From Flammeovirga sp. EKP202 (lineage in GTDB: Bacteria > Bacteroidota > Bacteroidia > Cytophagales > Flammeovirgaceae): 47,749 bases of DNA. Positions 27,664-35,960 of this stretch are shown piece after piece. The first letter of the stretch is position 1; each line of letters opens with the position of its first letter. The notes under the pieces were generated by a model. It did no database searches, was not told the DNA's origin, and saw nothing but the letters and a program-made list of their open reading frames with translations. A program made the position numbers and the translations under genes. The stretch spans positions 1-47,749 of the forward strand of contig NZ_JACVVP010000058.1 of the NCBI RefSeq assembly GCF_014534745.1, read 5' to 3'.

Positions 27664-29628
27664 TTATTTATGTTCCAATGTGATGGTTGCTGAAGTGAAA
27701 TTATTCGCAACCTTCATGTCTTTGTAGGCTGAATTGTATAGGTAAAGCGAAATAATAAGAGAAACTCTATCTTCGGTAATAACCTCCTTAAATAAGTCAC
27801 CTTGAGCAATTTGTGTGATTAATGCTTGTACGATGTTTTCAACCCCCGTCTCTTGGATTTCTACTAATACACCTTGGATCAAACCACTGACCTTTTCATG
27901 ATTAATATTGTCTTTGATAAGATCTAATTCAAAGATCATATTGGCAATATTATCAGAAATTAATTTCGTATTAAGGTTAGCAAACCCATCTACAACAGGA
28001 TATAGGAACTGATAAACATTTTCTTCACTTATTATTCCTGTAATTGCTCCATTTACAGCTTTTGCAATTTGGAAAGATAGATATTCTGCATCTGTATCTT
28101 CGATGATGAGAAGCAGTTTTGAGGCAATGAAATCATGTACCACAGGAGACGCAATCTCGCCAATTTTACTTATTAAAGAATTGATAACAGGAACTGCTTT
28201 TTCATGATCAATTTCTTGAAGTGAAGTAATACCACTCGCAATGGTATTTTGAATGAAATCATGATTTAAGAATTGATTGATGATCAATGCACTGACCTCT
28301 TGAGTCGTCTTTTCTGCACCTCCATTCAATGAAATCACTGGTTTTGCGGCAATGAAAGCAGTTTTCAAAGTGGATTCCATTGCATCATAATCTGGAGTTA
28401 TTTCAATACCATCAAAAGTAGTATTGATCAGCGTAATGATATCCTCAATTTTTCCTGTTGCCTCTTTGGCAAGGTCTCCCATTTTTAAAATCGATGTATC
28501 TTCAATTTTTTCAACAAGTGGAAATAATAAACTGTAGAAACTGTTTTCGTTGATCCATTGCTCTTCTAAAAGTGATGTAATTTTATCGGAAACATCATTA
28601 ATTGTTTCTTGATCCAAAGTTGTAAACTCTGTCCATATTTTAGTTGAAATTGCATTGATATTGTCTTCAGATAAGATGCTACCAATGAGTGTCATAATAA
28701 CTCCAGTGATTTTTTCAGAGCTCTCTTCAGGAGCAGCAACGATCTGATCTATTTCAGGGTAAATCAGGTCATAGATTTTTTCTTTGCTTAAACTATTATG
28801 AACTAATCTTACAATCTCATTACTGATTTTTTGAGTCACTTCATCAGCATCAATATCTGTGATTTTATCCAACTCTTTTTGGATCGCCTCGGAAAGTTTT
28901 TCTTCCAACCCTAATGATTCAAGGTAATTGAATAATTCATCTGCAATTTTATCGGCAGTTTCTTCGGGTGGTAGGTGCTCAATAAACTCACCTTTACCTG
29001 CTATCCAACCTACAATGGCATCATTGATAATTCTTTGGATCGTTTCATTGTGATAAAGTAATGTGGTAATTAACCCTGCAATTTTTTCGGGTGTACCGTT
29101 CGCTGCATATTTTAGTAACTTGTCGTTAGCACTTTGAATTACAGAAGAAGCAATTTCTTCATTTACATGCAAAGTAAAATGTTGTAAATTCTCATCATAT
29201 TTATACTCATAGTTAAGGTTTATAGCAGAATTGGTAATTCTAATTTTATTTGAATTAATGATAAAATACCTACCAATACTATCTGTAAGGAAATCTAATT
29301 CTGCATTTGTAGTTGTAATATCTCTATCAACAGTAAACTCATGGATTGTAGATCTCATGTCGTCTGAGTTGTAAACCATATCTTCTAAATCATAGTTACC
29401 TTGTTTTAGTAGATCAGTTTGTGCAGACCATAAAATTGGCGGAGCAATATCATCGCTCTTCGTAATGATTTCAAAATTGTTTAAATACCATTGATATTGA
29501 TTCAGTATTGATTTTGTGTTTTGTACATCATCAATCACTGGATCGATAGGTTGCTCACAACCTATCATTATCAAATTAACAATAGGCAATAAAAATAGAT
29601 TTCTAAGTTTTTTTGAAAGGGTCATCAT
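27664..29628 (-). CDS. Large all-helical repeat lipoprotein, unknown function
   Basis: The 654-residue protein has a lipoprotein signal (MMTLSKKLRNLFLLPIVNLIMIGC, lipid Cys at 24) and a beta-like N-terminal part (about 40-170) with IIN and TLHVNEEIASS phrases. From about residue 175 to the end it appears almost purely helical. Degenerate units recur with the signature S-x-E-x-I/V-Y-x-L/F-I/L-Y/F-P: LSKEKIYDLIYPEID (about 278), INENSFYSLLFPLVE (about 360) and ISEENVYQFLYPVVD (about 534), with weaker copies between. No enzymatic motif is visible. I do not recognise the family. It shares the upstream module with two barrel genes, so a role at the envelope together with them is possible. Confidence 0.7.
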   Translation of the reverse strand: MMTLSKKLRNLFLLPIVNLIMIGCEQPIDPVIDDVQNTKSILNQYQWYLNNFEIITKSDDIAPPILWSAQTDLLKQGNYDLEDMVYNSDDMRSTIHEFTVDRDITTTNAELDFLTDSIGRYFIINSNKIRITNSAINLNYEYKYDENLQHFTLHVNEEIASSVIQSANDKLLKYAANGTPEKIAGLITTLLYHNETIQRIINDAIVGWIAGKGEFIEHLPPEETADKIADELFNYLESLGLEEKLSEAIQKELDKITDIDADEVTQKISNEIVRLVHNSLSKEKIYDLIYPEIDQIVAAPEESSEKITGVIMTLIGSILSEDNINAISTKIWTEFTTLDQETINDVSDKITSLLEEQWINENSFYSLLFPLVEKIEDTSILKMGDLAKEATGKIEDIITLINTTFDGIEITPDYDAMESTLKTAFIAAKPVISLNGGAEKTTQEVSALIINQFLNHDFIQNTIASGITSLQEIDHEKAVPVINSLISKIGEIASPVVHDFIASKLLLIIEDTDAEYLSFQIAKAVNGAITGIISEENVYQFLYPVVDGFANLNTKLISDNIANMIFELDLIKDNINHEKVSGLIQGVLVEIQETGVENIVQALITQIAQGDLFKEVITEDRVSLIISLYLYNSAYKDMKVANNFTSATITLEHK

Positions 29629-29682
29629 AACGGTTATCTCTTAATTAGATTGAAATTATAGAAACGTATGTATTTGATTACC

Positions 29683-29756
29683 TTACAAAGGTCTTGGATT
29701 TAAGAAGGAATGACTTGTATAAAAAAATTAAGAATTTACACATTATCGTCAATTCT
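29683..29756 (-). promoter_or_regulatory. Shared upstream module, copy 3
   Basis: The most diverged copy, but it keeps TTACAAA, AATTTACACATT and the TCAA end at the same 66-base distance. The promoter-like box here is GACCTTTG, 58 bp before the start at 29628. Confidence 0.65.
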
Positions 29757-29785
29757 AAAAGTGGAGAACTAGGGTAGGAGAGGTT

Positions 29786-29827
29786 ACAAAAAAATAGCCT
29801 TGGTAAAAAAACATTACCAAGGCTATT
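29786..29827 (-). terminator. Intrinsic terminator of the LysM gene
   Basis: AATAGCCTTGGTAA pairs perfectly over 14 bp with TTACCAAGGCTATT, followed by a T run on the minus strand. This is the strongest hairpin terminator of the window. Confidence 0.92.
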
Positions 29828-29847
29828 CAATGAAAGGTTTAATGACT

Positions 29848-31872
29848 CTATTTTACTTGTAATCGTTGACCAATCTTTATTTCATTTGTTGTCATGCCGT
29901 TCAAGTCTTTGATTGAACCAACAGTAACACCATATTTTCTAGAAACAGAGAACAGTGTATCACCTTTTTCTACTACGTGATACTCTGCAATCCCTGGGGA
30001 GCTTGCCGTTTCAGTAAATGACTCTTCAGCAAAGCTTTCTTCAGGAGCAGTAAGGCGAAGTGTTTGTCCTTCGTTAATGGCCCCACTTGTAGGTAAGTTG
30101 TTCCACTTGATCAAGTCTTTATGATAAACACTGTATTTTCTTGAAATGGCAAACAACGTTTCTCCTTTTTGTACTGTATGCATTGTAGCATTTGTATCTA
30201 CTGTTTCGGTAACAGCAGGTGTAGTTGCAGCAGTAGTAGTAGGTTGAGCTGCAATTACCGTAGTATTGATGACAGTCTCATTCGCAGCTTCCAATGGCTT
30301 TTCCGCGGCAGCAACGTTGTAGTTCTCTGCAGCAGGTTGAGTAGACGCAGCTGCCACTTGATTATAATTACTTTGAGCACCGTTGGCTTTGTCAATTGGA
30401 ATTTGAAGCATCATACCATTTTTTGGTTGATCTCCAGGATTTAAACGTCCGCGGTTCTGAGTATAAATATCATTTTCTGTCAATCCATAAGTTGCAGCAA
30501 TTGATTTGACCGTTTCACCTCTTTGAGTAGGGTGAGCGATAATTTGTCCTGTATAAGGCCCTTCAGCATCAATATTAGTATTACCTCTTACGGCATATAC
30601 ACCAGAAGAAGCTGCTGGTCCAGCGGCTGATGGATTAGAAACATAAATCTCATCACCAGGTTTTAAAGCTTTGTTGTTATTCCAAGCTTGAAGATTTTGA
30701 GGCGTTACACCAAATTTACGAGCAATTCCGTAATAAAATTCTCCTTGTTGCACAACATAGGTTTCAGGAGCAGTAGGTTGTTCACTAGCAGCGGGCTCTT
30801 GAAAAGCGGGTTGTTCTACAGCTGGCTGTTCAACAGCAGGTTGCTCTGCTCCAACAGTTACAGCACCAACAGTAATCGCTTCTCCTACTGTGATGGCTTG
30901 ATTGCCAGCTGCAGCCGGAGTGACTGTTACTGCTGTGTTATCAGCAGGAGGAATAATTTCAAAAGAACTTTCTTCAATAGCAGGTTGTTCTGTAGCTACA
31001 TTTGTTTCTACAGGAGTTGCCACTACTTCTTCTTTGATTACCTTTTCTTCTTCCTTCCCGACAATCAATACTTGCCCTTCTTCTAAAGACAGGTCGTCAC
31101 CAATGTTATTCCAATTTTTTAGGTCTAACATTGTTACATTGTACATTCTAGAAATTGTGAAAACACTTTCACCATCTTGTACTGTATGTGTTTTAGAATT
31201 GGGGTTTAAAGCAGGAACGCTATCATTGGCTACAATAGAGATGACCGTTGCAGGATCTGCTATTGTTTCTACCAAAGATGAATCTGCAGTTACCTCTTCT
31301 TTTACTTCTTCAGGGATGTCAATCACCTTTGGAGGTACAGATTTAGGTCTTGTTTTTTGTAAGAATAAAACTCTACCTCTTGCCAAAGGTTCGTCAGGTT
31401 TCATTCTGTTTTTCTTGGCTAAGCTTTTTAGCTTGATACCATATTTTTGAGAAACTTCCCATAAGTTTTTCTCATCAATAGTGGTATGAGTAGCAGTAGT
31501 TGCTTTGCCTTTTTTTGATTTAAGGTAATAAACATGGCCTTCCATCAAGTCATCATAGGCGTCCATGTCATTGTATTTGTATATCTTTTTTACATCTACA
31601 TTAAGTGATGTAGCAATTAAAAGCAAGTTTTGATTTTTGCCAGCAATAAAAGCAGAGATGCCATTGGCGTCAACAAGAGTAATTTCCTCACCATTAACTA
31701 TTTTTGAATGAACATTCGTAATGATTGGATAAGGGTTATCTTCCTGAAGCGGGGATTGATAAATGGCATTTTGTGGGTTAACGTTAGTATTAATTTCAGA
31801 GGTAATTCCATTAAACGAGCTAAACATTGCACCCACGCTCAAAAGGAAACCAACTGTATATATTTTCTTCAT
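29848..31872 (-). CDS. Secreted protein with seven LysM-type motifs, cell-wall binding
   Basis: The 674-residue protein has a signal peptide (MKKIYTVGFLLSVGAMFSSF). LysM-type motifs lie at about 75-115, 130-175, 225-272, 370-412, 445-490, 563-608 and 628-674. Clear ones read TVQDGESVFTISRMYNV, TVQKGETLFAISRKYSV and VVEKGDTLFSVSRKYGV, each with a closing GQ-x-L-x-V/L. The first, second and fifth are degenerate. The linkers are low-complexity (repeats of QPAVE and AITVG near residues 325-365; Ala/Thr-rich near 510-560). LysM binds the N-acetylglucosamine of peptidoglycan. There is no catalytic domain, so a structural or scaffolding role is most likely. Single gene with its own terminator. Confidence 0.85.
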   Translation of the reverse strand: MKKIYTVGFLLSVGAMFSSFNGITSEINTNVNPQNAIYQSPLQEDNPYPIITNVHSKIVNGEEITLVDANGISAFIAGKNQNLLLIATSLNVDVKKIYKYNDMDAYDDLMEGHVYYLKSKKGKATTATHTTIDEKNLWEVSQKYGIKLKSLAKKNRMKPDEPLARGRVLFLQKTRPKSVPPKVIDIPEEVKEEVTADSSLVETIADPATVISIVANDSVPALNPNSKTHTVQDGESVFTISRMYNVTMLDLKNWNNIGDDLSLEEGQVLIVGKEEEKVIKEEVVATPVETNVATEQPAIEESSFEIIPPADNTAVTVTPAAAGNQAITVGEAITVGAVTVGAEQPAVEQPAVEQPAFQEPAASEQPTAPETYVVQQGEFYYGIARKFGVTPQNLQAWNNNKALKPGDEIYVSNPSAAGPAASSGVYAVRGNTNIDAEGPYTGQIIAHPTQRGETVKSIAATYGLTENDIYTQNRGRLNPGDQPKNGMMLQIPIDKANGAQSNYNQVAAASTQPAAENYNVAAAEKPLEAANETVINTTVIAAQPTTTAATTPAVTETVDTNATMHTVQKGETLFAISRKYSVYHKDLIKWNNLPTSGAINEGQTLRLTAPEESFAEESFTETASSPGIAEYHVVEKGDTLFSVSRKYGVTVGSIKDLNGMTTNEIKIGQRLQVK

Positions 31873-32108
31873 AATGAGGTATTAATTACACCTTAAGTTA
31901 TAAGATAAACATCATAGGGATTGAAAAGATTAGTTTTAATCTACCTTAGTTCGGTTTGAATACCTTGTAGTAGTAGGTTGTAAACTATTTTGATTAGGAT
32001 AAAATCAATCTAATGCACCCATTTTCTTTAATCCTAGTACTTAATCGTTAGAGCAAAAATAATTTTTTTGTATTACTCTTACTAAAAAATAAGTATATTC
32101 TTACAAAT

Positions 32109-32750
32109 CTACAATTTTTGAGCCATTAAAATACCATCACGAAGGGGTAAAATGAAACTTTGGACCCTTTTATCAGAAGCAACTTTTTCATTAAAAGTCT
32201 TGATGGCCATTGTCATTTTATCATTAGCAGATGCATCAACGACTTTTCCTTTCCATAATACGTTGTCAATCAGCAAGAAACCACCTTCTCTAATTAGGGG
32301 GAGACAAAGCTCGTAATAAGCGTCATTATTCATTTTATCAGCATCAATAAACACAATGTCAAAGTTGGCGTCTAATGAAGGAATGATTTCGAGTGCTTTT
32401 CCAATATGTAGATGAATGATGTGATCAAGATTGGCTTTTTCTATATATTCGCGGATGATATTTTCTTTTTCATCATCCACTTCAATAGTATGTAGTTGAC
32501 TATTTTTTGGCATCCCTTGTGCCAATGCTATAGCTGCATAGCCTGTAAATGTGCCTATTTCAAGTACATTTTTGGCATTCATACTTTTGGCTAACATGGT
32601 CAGGAACAATCCTTGAGGATGTCCTGATACCATGTGAGGCATATTTTCTTGTAAATGAGTGGCTCTATCTAACTCCTTTAAAATAGGGTTTTCATCCGTA
32701 GAAACCTCCTCAATATATTTATCAATCTCAGGGTGAGTGATGTTTAGCAT
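32109..32750 (-). CDS. Class I SAM-dependent O-methyltransferase, caffeoyl-CoA OMT/TrmR-like
   Basis: The 213-residue protein contains the SAM motif VLEIGTFTGYAAIALAQG (about 61-78), the acidic motif after strand 2 (HTIEVDDE), the metal-site motif VFIDADKMNNDAYYE and LLIDNVLWKGKV. Both length and motifs match the PF01596 family, which includes catechol methyltransferases and the tRNA wobble-uridine methyltransferase TrmR. The second is more likely in a bacterium of this type, but the sequence cannot decide. It is the last gene of a run of four: the thioesterase gene ends 18 bp upstream. Confidence 0.85.
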   Translation of the reverse strand: MLNITHPEIDKYIEEVSTDENPILKELDRATHLQENMPHMVSGHPQGLFLTMLAKSMNAKNVLEIGTFTGYAAIALAQGMPKNSQLHTIEVDDEKENIIREYIEKANLDHIIHLHIGKALEIIPSLDANFDIVFIDADKMNNDAYYELCLPLIREGGFLLIDNVLWKGKVVDASANDKMTMAIKTFNEKVASDKRVQSFILPLRDGILMAQKL

Positions 32751-32768
32751 TAAAATAGGGGATATTGA

Positions 32769-33254
32769 TTAATCAATAAAAGGATTTTCACCTTGAGCAT
32801 CTGCACTGTTGTAAACTCTAATTGCAATGACATCTGCTTCAGCAGTCAGGGTGTCGCCAGACCAAGCTTCGCACTTCATAACCACTTTTTTACCTTTCTG
32901 TTCCGTTACTCTTGCAATGAGTTTTACAGGAACAGCAATAGGAGTGGGCCTTAAGAATTTAATATTCATGGTGCCTGTCGCATATCTGTACCAAGGTTTC
33001 GAATCTAACGCTCTTCCTTCTGATTTATAAGCATACGCCATGGCAGTTCCCATACAGTGGCAATCTATGATGGTCGACAAAATACCACCACTTAAAAGGT
33101 TGGCCCATCCGTGGTATTTTTCTTCAGGTTGCCAGATACAATGTGCTTCATCTCCTTCCCAGTATCCTTTGATATGTAAACCATCATCATTTTTCTTCCC
33201 ACATCCAAAGCAAACATTGCCTTCCATGTGATCTTGAAAATAAGGAGAAATCAT
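32769..33254 (-). CDS. PaaI-like hotdog-fold thioesterase
   Basis: The 161-residue protein begins with a Cys pair in NVCFGCGKKNDDGLHI, as in many PaaI-like proteins of environmental bacteria. The hotdog helix is visible in WANLLSGGILSTIIDCHCMGTAMAYAY, and TMNIKFLRPTPI is the typical second-half strand. These enzymes hydrolyse acyl-CoA thioesters; the acyl substrate is not predictable. The gene starts 1 bp after the pseudouridine synthase stop codon, so translation is probably coupled. Confidence 0.8.
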   Translation of the reverse strand: MISPYFQDHMEGNVCFGCGKKNDDGLHIKGYWEGDEAHCIWQPEEKYHGWANLLSGGILSTIIDCHCMGTAMAYAYKSEGRALDSKPWYRYATGTMNIKFLRPTPIAVPVKLIARVTEQKGKKVVMKCEAWSGDTLTAEADVIAIRVYNSADAQGENPFID

Positions 33255-33255
33255 A

Positions 33256-33972
33256 TTATTTATATTTTCTAAGTTGAGTAATAACAGCTCTCATATCTTT
33301 TGGATATTCTGCCTCGATGGAAATTTCAGTGCCATCCACATCTTTAAACTTTAAAGATCTAGCATGAAGTGCTACACGAGACATCAAAGGCTGTTCTTCT
33401 GTGTTGTTTTTTAAGTTGAATTTTCTTCCTTTTATGACAGATAAATAGGGTTTTTCACCGCCATATACTTCATCTGAAATAATAGGAGATCCGATATAGG
33501 CTAGGTGTATACGGATTTGGTGCATTCTTCCTGTTAGTGGTTTACAAGCCACTAAGGAATGAAATTTATAGATTTCCTCTGTTTTAACAATGGTCTGAGA
33601 AGGTTTGCCTTCAATATCAATTCTTACATTCCCTCTACCAGAAACAAGAATATTTCTGTCAATCATGTTTCCTTCAAAGTTTTCTACACCATCAACCACT
33701 GCGTGATAGATTTTCTCTACTTCTCTTTTTTCAAACTGAATGGCAAGGTTTCTATAAGCCTCAGGGTTTTTAGCAATTGCCATTACACCTGAAGTTTCTT
33801 TGTCCAAACGGTGACACAACTGAGTGTCTCCACCATATTTTTTGGCTTCTTGGTAAACAGTAGGTAGCGTTTTATCTCTATCTTCTAGTGATGATATATA
33901 AGGAGGTTTATTGACTAAAATATAATTGTCATTTTCAAAAATGATCCACTTCTTAAAATTTGGAATCTTCAT
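33256..33972 (-). CDS. RNA pseudouridine synthase, RluA family without S4 domain
   Basis: The enzyme converts uridine to pseudouridine in rRNA or tRNA. The 238-residue protein has the RluA-family signature HRLDKETSG with catalytic Asp57, the N-terminal ILVNKPPYISS, and LTGRMHQIRIHLAYIGSPI near the middle. No S4 RNA-binding domain precedes the catalytic part, so it is closer to RluA/TruC-type proteins than to RluC/RluD. The target site is unknown. Its first 20 bp overlap the end of the histidine kinase gene, which indicates one transcript. Confidence 0.9.
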   Translation of the reverse strand: MKIPNFKKWIIFENDNYILVNKPPYISSLEDRDKTLPTVYQEAKKYGGDTQLCHRLDKETSGVMAIAKNPEAYRNLAIQFEKREVEKIYHAVVDGVENFEGNMIDRNILVSGRGNVRIDIEGKPSQTIVKTEEIYKFHSLVACKPLTGRMHQIRIHLAYIGSPIISDEVYGGEKPYLSVIKGRKFNLKNNTEEQPLMSRVALHARSLKFKDVDGTEISIEAEYPKDMRAVITQLRKYK

Positions 33973-35020
33973 TGTCTACTTCTTTGGATAACTTTAAATC
34001 GAATGAAAAAGTTGAACCTTTTTCTTCTTCACTTTCCAATGTGATAACTGTGTCATGTCTTTCCAAAATGTGCTTGCAGATTGCTAAGCCCAAACCAGAT
34101 CCACCTTGTTTTTTCGTTCTACTTTTCTCAACTCGGTAGAACCTTTCAAAGAGTCTGTTTTGGTCTTCTTTTGGAATACCAATACCATTGTCTTTTACAT
34201 GAACAGTAACCGTATCTTCATTGACCTGCAAAATTACTTTAACAAATCCATTTTTGTTATTATACTTAATTCCGTTAACAACTAAGTTGATTACCACCTG
34301 TTTTAGACGGTTGTAATCAGCATCAACATAGATAGGATCATCATTTGGAGCCTCTAAAGTAACAAGAATATTTTTCTTTTCTGCTTTTTGCTCTACTTGT
34401 TCTAATACATCAACGATCATCACTTGCAGATCAAACTCTTCAAATTCCATAGAAATCTCTCCAGCTTCTATCTTGGAAACAGTCAAAAGATCTTCTACTA
34501 AAATGTTTAATGAGTTGAGTGATTTTGCAGCTTTTTTAAGGAAACGATCTCTTACCTTTTTATCATCTACTGCTCCATCTAAGAGGGTTAGGATAAAACC
34601 TTGGGTAGCAAAAATTGGTGTTTTTAGTTCGTGTGAAATGTTAGCGAGGAATTCCTTTCTGTATTCCTCCATTTGCTTCAACTGAGCAATTTCCTCTTCC
34701 TTCATCTCAGCATAATTCTTAATCTGTGACTTAATGCCAGAAATAGGATTTTTTTCTTTCTGCATTAAATTAAACGCGTCAGAAGAAGAGATTTGTTTGT
34801 TTCTTAACTCATGAATTTGTCGATGGATATTGCCTACCTCCTTAAAGAAGATGAACTCCAATACAAAATAGGTCAGTAGGAAAGAGGAGGAGAATGAAAT
34901 GAGCATTCCCACCAAAATACCTGTATGTTCAATACCTGTTGTAATGGAAAGAAAGGCACCAGTAATACCTCCAATACAAAGGGCTAGTAATAACGAAACT
35001 GATCTGGCGTTGAAAAACAT
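33953..35020 (-). CDS. Sensor histidine kinase, PhoR-like
   Basis: Two membrane helices (about 7-28 and 34-58) are joined by a loop of only a few residues, so there is no periplasmic sensor domain. After a linker helix comes the phosphoacceptor motif ANISHELKTPI with His130, then the ATPase domain with the N box (INLVVNGIKYNN), the G1 box (VKDNGIGIPKEDQNRLFERFYR) and the G2 box (GGSGLGLAICKHI). The kinase probably works with the PhoB-like regulator encoded just upstream. However, a terminator-like hairpin lies between the two genes, so they may be made at different levels. With no outside domain, the signal is likely sensed in the membrane or through a partner. Confidence 0.9.
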   Translation of the reverse strand: MFFNARSVSLLLALCIGGITGAFLSITTGIEHTGILVGMLISFSSSFLLTYFVLEFIFFKEVGNIHRQIHELRNKQISSSDAFNLMQKEKNPISGIKSQIKNYAEMKEEEIAQLKQMEEYRKEFLANISHELKTPIFATQGFILTLLDGAVDDKKVRDRFLKKAAKSLNSLNILVEDLLTVSKIEAGEISMEFEEFDLQVMIVDVLEQVEQKAEKKNILVTLEAPNDDPIYVDADYNRLKQVVINLVVNGIKYNNKNGFVKVILQVNEDTVTVHVKDNGIGIPKEDQNRLFERFYRVEKSRTKKQGGSGLGLAICKHILERHDTVITLESEEEKGSTFSFDLKLSKEVDNEDSKF

Positions 35021-35037
35021 AAAACGATGTTGGAAAA

Positions 35038-35076
35038 TAAAACCTCATGACCTACGAAAGGTAATGAGGTTTTTTG
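35038..35076. terminator. Bidirectional hairpin between response regulator and kinase genes
   Basis: AACCTCAT pairs with ATGAGGTT, with further pairing of GACCT/AGGT inside. T runs follow on both strands (TTTTTT on the plus strand; TTTTATTTT on the minus strand). Confidence 0.75.
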
Positions 35077-35123
35077 ATTTATAAGTTTGATTTAGAGTAG
35101 GATCATACGGAAAATGGATTTTC

Positions 35124-35813
35124 CTAGATTTCAAATTTATAACCAACACCTTTTACAGTCTTGATATACCCTTCTCCAATTTTTTCTCTCACTCTTCTGA
35201 TGTGAACGTCAACAGTCCTTGCTAATACATAAACATCAGTACCCCATATATTTCTCAAAAGGTCATCTCTGTTGAATACTTTATTAGGGCTTTCTGCTAA
35301 GAAGTAAAGCAATTCAAATTCTTTCTTAGGAAGAGTTTTCGCTTCACCGTCGATGAATAATGTATAGCTTGATTTGTCGATAGAGAATTTATCAATATTG
35401 ATGACATCTTTTTTCTTAGAAGAAGATTTATTTTTTCTTTTGAAAATCGACTCAATTCTCTTCATTAAAGCTCTTGGCTTTACGGGTTTCACGATATAAT
35501 CGTCAGCACCAACATCAAATGCAGCTACTTCTGAATACTCCTCCGCACGTGCTGTTAAGAAGATCACATGAGCATCTGCTAATTCAGGATTCTCTTTGAT
35601 CTGTCTACACGCTTCCACACCATCCATCACTGGCATCATAATATCTAAAATGATCAGTTCAGGGTGAAACTCCTTGGCTACACCAACCGCTTGCTTTCCG
35701 TCGTTAGCGGTCTTCACGTTGTACCCTTCTTTTTGTAAGTTGTAACTTAAAATCTCTACAATATCCGGCTCATCGTCCACCACAAGAATTTTTCTTTCGA
35801 GATCTGCTGCCAT
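35124..35813 (-). CDS. OmpR/PhoB-family response regulator
   Basis: The receiver domain covers residues 7-125: acidic pair in VVDDEPDIVE, phosphoacceptor Asp57 in LIILDIMMPVMDG, Thr in IFLTARAEE and Lys in YIVKPVKPRA. A charged linker rich in Lys and Ser follows, then a winged-helix DNA-binding domain with KEFELLYFLAESPNKVFNRDDLL, ARTVDVHIRRVREKIG and a final IKTVKGVGYKFEI. This is the PhoB/WalR-like branch. It lies before the kinase gene, its likely partner. Whether it controls phosphate, envelope stress or something else cannot be read here. Confidence 0.92.
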   Translation of the reverse strand: MAADLERKILVVDDEPDIVEILSYNLQKEGYNVKTANDGKQAVGVAKEFHPELIILDIMMPVMDGVEACRQIKENPELADAHVIFLTARAEEYSEVAAFDVGADDYIVKPVKPRALMKRIESIFKRKNKSSSKKKDVINIDKFSIDKSSYTLFIDGEAKTLPKKEFELLYFLAESPNKVFNRDDLLRNIWGTDVYVLARTVDVHIRRVREKIGEGYIKTVKGVGYKFEI

Positions 35814-35960
35814 TTTAATTTGAAATTGATGTTAATTTATAATCTGAATTTAGCTCTAATTTAGAGTGGAAAGTTCATTCTTCAAAGAAATAAGGTTATC
35901 CGTAGGGATATACTTGCAATCTATTTACTGTTTGTTAACATTAAATTCAAAGAATGAGTA

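Noticed and set aside
30688-31450. Long plus-strand open frames inside the LysM gene
   Set aside because: They are low-complexity shadows of the Ala/Thr/Glu-rich linkers and lack any domain or start context.
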